Assembly: GCA_937959175.1 (NCBI GenBank)
Contig: CALGAS010000207.1
Coordinates: forward strand, 1-17,954
DNA from: an uncultured bacterium
Lineage (GTDB): Bacteria; Planctomycetota; Planctomycetia; Pirellulales; UBA1268
Length of the DNA: 17,954 bases
Reading direction: 5' to 3'
Position numbers and translations under genes: made by a program. Positions 15,200-17,954 of this stretch are shown here, one piece after another (position 1 is the stretch's first letter; each line of letters begins with the position of its first letter). A model generated the notes under the pieces. That model worked only from the letters and a program-made list of their open reading frames with translations. It was not told where the DNA came from and did no database searches.

Positions 15200-16492
15200 T
15201 CAAAATCGAGCCGGTGATTCCGCCTTCGAAGAAGCTTCTGACGCGTTTGGCAAGACCGAGATCAGCCAGGCACCCGGTCCGGCGGCTGGGCCGAAGGTTG
15301 TGCCCGGGGCCGAGAGCAACCAGGCGACCCGGTCGCTCGGGGCGGCCGACGGCGGCGGCAGGAGGAGTGGCTCTCGGTCATAGGCGGCGATCGCCGCCGG
15401 CATCCGGCTCGTCGGCAGGATCTGCACGCCGTGAGGGCCGAGGGCAACCAGGCAGGCGAGCAGGTCAAACGGCCGCTCGCCGCCGGGTGGCAGCGGGCGG
15501 GCCGCCGACCCAGGGCGAGCCCCCAGCGCCATCACGAACCGGTCGAAAAGCCTGCCGCCCACGCTGCCCGGGCCGGCGGTGCATTCAAAGAGGCCGTCGC
15601 TGAGGCGGTCGTTGGTCCAGACCAGCTTGCTGACGGTCACGTCGGCGATGCCACTGGCACGACCACCGACTGCGGCAGCCGCGGCTTCGAGGCTGACCTG
15701 CCCGATCGAGCCCTGCGCCGAGCCGCTCCAACCGGCGGCGGTCCAGTCGGCGGTGAGGGTTCCCGCCACGAGGGCTTCACGACAGGCTGCCGACCACTGC
15801 AGCGGCAGGCCGGCCGCCACGGCGACGACGTCAAGCGGCACGGGTTGTCTGCAGTCTGCCGTGATCGTGATCGCGGGCGGGGCCGCCTCGTCGGCGGCCT
15901 CAGGCCTCGGCCCACGGACAATCCTGACCTCATCATCGGTTGCAGACCGGTGCACGATCCGGAGGGCCCGTGCCTCCGGCCGGGCGACGCATTCGATCCG
16001 AAGCGTGGCCGCCGATGACCTCGGCCCCGGAGCCCGCTCCAGGCCGGCTGCCGGAGTTTCCGTCCAGGCGAAGTCAGCCACTTCGATGACGCAGGTGCGG
16101 CGAAAGCGGACATCGTCGATGAGCCAGTCGCGGGCGAGGCCGATCAGCACCGCGGCGGCAGCCGCGTCGCCCCGGAGACGAGGCACCCGCAGCCGGTCTT
16201 CGTTGGCCGAGGATTCGAGCTCGACCAGCGGAAGCCGCAGTGTCACACCGCCGCCAGCCGCAGGCAGCGCCACGCCTTCGAGCCGGATGACGCCCGGCCG
16301 GGGGTGGTCGACCGCCCTCACTGCAAGCGGCACACCGAGAATCTCCTGCCATCGCTGCTCGAGCGCGACGCGATGGGCCTCACTGCGGCGGTGCACCGCC
16401 CAGGCCGTCAGGCCCGCGGTGGGCCCGAGGCAGAGTAGCAGGAAGCCGAGCCTTGCCAGGCGGACGCGGGCAGCGGAGCGGGCGATGAACAT
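15200..16492 (-). CDS. Unrecognised membrane-anchored protein, 430 residues
   Basis: I do not recognise this protein. The N-terminus is basic (MFIARSAARVRLAR), followed by one hydrophobic segment at about 15-33, so it is probably a single-pass protein with the rest outside the cytoplasm. The remainder alternates short beta-like stretches with repeated themes (VIRLEGVALP, TLRLPLVELES, TITADCRQPVPLD), loosely like the AsmA-type envelope proteins; this is an impression, not a match. No catalytic motif or cysteine pattern stands out. The ATG at 16492 has GAGGA about six bases upstream, and codon use matches its neighbours, so it is a real gene. It lies 48 bp after aroC, probably co-transcribed, and 94 bp before the desaturase; the latter neighbour makes an envelope role plausible. 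Confidence 0.7.
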   Translation of the reverse strand: MFIARSAARVRLARLGFLLLCLGPTAGLTAWAVHRRSEAHRVALEQRWQEILGVPLAVRAVDHPRPGVIRLEGVALPAAGGGVTLRLPLVELESSANEDRLRVPRLRGDAAAAAVLIGLARDWLIDDVRFRRTCVIEVADFAWTETPAAGLERAPGPRSSAATLRIECVARPEARALRIVHRSATDDEVRIVRGPRPEAADEAAPPAITITADCRQPVPLDVVAVAAGLPLQWSAACREALVAGTLTADWTAAGWSGSAQGSIGQVSLEAAAAAVGGRASGIADVTVSKLVWTNDRLSDGLFECTAGPGSVGGRLFDRFVMALGARPGSAARPLPPGGERPFDLLACLVALGPHGVQILPTSRMPAAIAAYDREPLLLPPPSAAPSDRVAWLLSAPGTTFGPAAGPGAWLISVLPNASEASSKAESPARF

Positions 16493-16540
16493 CCTTGTTC
16501 CTCGGCTCGGTGACGGGTGGCGGGCCGCAGGCCGCCGGGG

Positions 16541-17680
16541 TCAGCGGCTGCGGGCCATGTCGTGATAGAGGCTCCAACGGGCCTGCATTTCCGCGACGCT
16601 GTCGCCGCCGAACTTGTCGACGAGGGCCTGGGCTACCGTGAAGGCGACGACGTTTTCGATGATCACGCTGCAGGCACTCAACGCGCAGACGTCGCTTCGC
16701 TCGTAGGCGGCGGCTTCCGGCTCGCGGGTTGTCAGGTTGACGCTGTCGAGCGGCTTGCGGAGCGTTGAGATCGGCTTCATCGCAGCCCGCACGACCAGCG
16801 GCTGACCGTTGGTCGTGCCCCCTTCGAGGCCGCCGGCGTTGTTGGTGGGCCGGGTGAAGCCCTGGGTAGGACCGGCGGCGGTCGCGGCGTCGTAGCCGAT
16901 CGGATCGTGCACCTCCGAGCCGCGGCGGCGGGCCGCCTCGAAGCCCATCCCGATCTCCACGCCCTTGATCGCCTGCACCGCCATCACCGCCTGGGCCAGC
17001 AGGCCGTCGAGCTTGCGGTCCCACTGGGCGTGGGTGCCCAGGCCGATCGGCAGGCCAGTGACCTGAGCCTCGACGACACCGCCGAGGGTATCGCCTTCCT
17101 TGCCGACCCGGTCGATTAGAGTCGCCACCTCCTCGTCCCGCTCCGGGTGGAGCGAGTAGACGCTGCTCGAGTCACGGATTCCGCGAAGCTCGGTGAGGGA
17201 GCCTTCGCGATCGCCGAGCACGACGCTGCCAAGCTCGGTTACCCAGCCGGCAACCTCGATGCCAAACACCGCCAGCAACTGGCGGGCGAGGGCTCCGGCG
17301 GCCACGCGGGCGGCGGTCTCGCGGGCGCTGGCCCGTTCGAGCACTGCCCGCACGCCGCCGAGGTGCTTGACGGCGCCCGCCAGGTCGACGTGACCGGGCC
17401 GCGGCCGCTCGACCTCGTCGAGCCGCTCGAGCTTTGCGTCGCGGTTGATCACCTCCAGGGCCAGCGGGCTGCCGAGGGTGACCCCCTTCCAAAGGCCCGA
17501 TAGGAACGTGACGCCGTCGGTCTCGATCCGCTGCCGGCCGCCCCGGCCGTAACCGCCCTGTCGGCGGCGGAGTTCCGCATCGATCGCGTCCTTGTCGATC
17601 GACAGGCCGGCTGGGAAGCCGTCAACGAGGGCGACGAGCGCGGGGCCGTGGGATTCGCCGGCTGTCCAGTAGCGAAGCAT
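16541..17680 (-). CDS. aroC: Chorismate synthase
   Basis: Converts EPSP to chorismate by trans-elimination of phosphate, the last step of the shikimate pathway, and needs reduced FMN. The 379-residue protein has the family signatures: GESHGPAL at 8-15 with H11, GGYGRGGRQ at 42-50, RPRPGHVDL with HLGG, ERASARETAARVAAGA at about 115-130 for FMN and substrate binding, GGLEGGTTNGQP, and RAAMKPISTL. Length and motif order are normal. The ATG at 17680 begins MLRYWTAGESHG, as expected. It lies about 9 kb from aroDE and aroK and is separated from them by unrelated genes, so it is not in the same transcript. It is the first gene of its apparent unit, with a gene-free region of at least 274 bp upstream. 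Confidence 0.97.
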   Translation of the reverse strand: MLRYWTAGESHGPALVALVDGFPAGLSIDKDAIDAELRRRQGGYGRGGRQRIETDGVTFLSGLWKGVTLGSPLALEVINRDAKLERLDEVERPRPGHVDLAGAVKHLGGVRAVLERASARETAARVAAGALARQLLAVFGIEVAGWVTELGSVVLGDREGSLTELRGIRDSSSVYSLHPERDEEVATLIDRVGKEGDTLGGVVEAQVTGLPIGLGTHAQWDRKLDGLLAQAVMAVQAIKGVEIGMGFEAARRRGSEVHDPIGYDAATAAGPTQGFTRPTNNAGGLEGGTTNGQPLVVRAAMKPISTLRKPLDSVNLTTREPEAAAYERSDVCALSACSVIIENVVAFTVAQALVDKFGGDSVAEMQARWSLYHDMARSR

Positions 17681-17717
17681 GGGTTCTCGGTAGGGGGCGG
17701 GGCAACAGGACCATCCG

Positions 17718-17723
17718 ATTCTA
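17718..17723 (-). promoter_or_regulatory. Possible -10 element for aroC
   Basis: TAGAAT on the minus strand (17723 to 17718) matches TATAAT at five of six bases and ends 37 bp before the aroC start. No convincing -35 hexamer is found 16-18 bp further upstream; that stretch is a GC-rich run (GGGCCGGGGCC). The call rests on position and a single hexamer. Confidence 0.25.
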
Positions 17724-17754
17724 GTTGGCGGCCGGCCCCGGCCCTAGGTCAGAA

Positions 17755-17768
17755 GAAAACCCGTTTTC
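17755..17768. repeat. Short palindrome GAAAAC-CC-GTTTTC
   Basis: GAAAAC at 17755-17760 and GTTTTC at 17763-17768 are inverted around CC. It is an AT-rich island in GC-rich sequence, 22 bp before the larger inverted repeat, and could be a binding site or part of the same element. Confidence 0.4.
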
Positions 17769-17789
17769 CATGCGATTCGTCGCGGGCTC

Positions 17790-17947
17790 GGGGTGGCCCG
17801 TGCCATCTCGCCGGACGCTCGCTGCGGGCATCCTGTTCTTCGCTCGCTCGTGGGAACCCTCGCTTCGCCACGGGCACCGATCCGCGGAGCGGATTGGTCG
17901 GCTGCGCTCGGTTTCCCAACGCCGGCTCGATTGGCACGGGCCACCCC
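17790..17947. repeat. Element bounded by 16-bp perfect inverted repeats
   Basis: GGGGTGGCCCGTGCCA at 17790-17805 is the exact reverse complement of TGGCACGGGCCACCCC at 17932-17947, leaving 126 bp between. Inside are more folded parts: ATCCGC-GGA-GCGGAT at 17880-17894 (extendable to a 9-bp arm with one mismatch), and CGTGGGAACCC near 17850 facing GGTTTCCCAACG near 17911. The whole can fold back on itself. No protein-coding potential is convincing; two minus-strand frames (17744-17944 and 17749-17937) merely span it. It may be a dispersed non-coding repeat or a MITE-like element. No target-site duplication can be checked, as the window ends seven bases later. Confidence 0.65.
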
Positions 17948-17954
17948 TCGCGAA

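Noticed and set aside
17744..17944. 66-residue minus-strand frame at the right edge
   Set aside because: It spans the inverted-repeat element, is arginine/alanine/proline-rich, and has no ribosome binding site or known domain.
17932..17947. TGGCAC as the -24 half of a sigma-54 promoter
   Set aside because: No TTGC follows at the required spacing; the sequence is one arm of the inverted repeat.

Overview
The window is GC-rich bacterial chromosome whose recognisable genes all lie on the minus strand, so transcription runs from right to left. The gene families and the mix of traits point to a planctomycete, probably of the Pirellula group. The clues are a fused AroD-AroE enzyme, a serine acetyltransferase with a long N-terminal domain, a soluble NtrB/NtrC-like pair next to pnp, Gram-negative style envelope lipoproteins, and GC-rich dispersed hairpins between genes. 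The assignment is an inference, because there is no rRNA or other taxonomic marker in the window.

In the order of transcription, the right edge (17681-17954) has no gene and carries an inverted-repeat element. Next come chorismate synthase (aroC), an unrecognised membrane-anchored protein, and a delta-9 type fatty-acid desaturase ending in a strong hairpin. The ribosomal protein S15 and PNPase pair (rpsO-pnp) follows, then a sensorless histidine kinase with a sigma-54 dependent response regulator. After these come mutL, the aroD-aroE fusion, aroK, an A24 prepilin-peptidase-like membrane protein whose start overlaps the aroK stop, and an OmpA-domain lipoprotein.

A gene-free stretch of about 480 bp (2431-2914) follows. 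It holds a six-unit, 19-bp G-rich tandem repeat and a perfect 9-bp-stem hairpin. Last are hisH, hisA and a serine O-acetyltransferase (cysE) cut by the left edge.

Functionally this is mostly core housekeeping. Three genes supply four enzyme activities of the shikimate pathway: dehydroquinase and shikimate dehydrogenase on one chain, shikimate kinase, and chorismate synthase. hisH-hisA supply the glutaminase and isomerase of histidine synthesis (hisF is not here), and cysE opens cysteine synthesis. rpsO-pnp is a widely conserved translation/RNA-decay pair, and MutL belongs to mismatch repair. Short gaps between mutL, aroDE, aroK and the A24 gene (23 bp, 39 bp and a 4-bp overlap) suggest one transcript.

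I saw no CRISPR array, tRNA, rRNA, transposase, phage gene, toxin-antitoxin or defence system, and nothing that amounts to a clearly new multi-gene system. The best leads are the non-coding elements (the G-rich tandem array, its neighbouring hairpin, and the inverted-repeat element at the right edge), the 430-residue unknown protein, and the enlarged A24 protein without its methylase domain.
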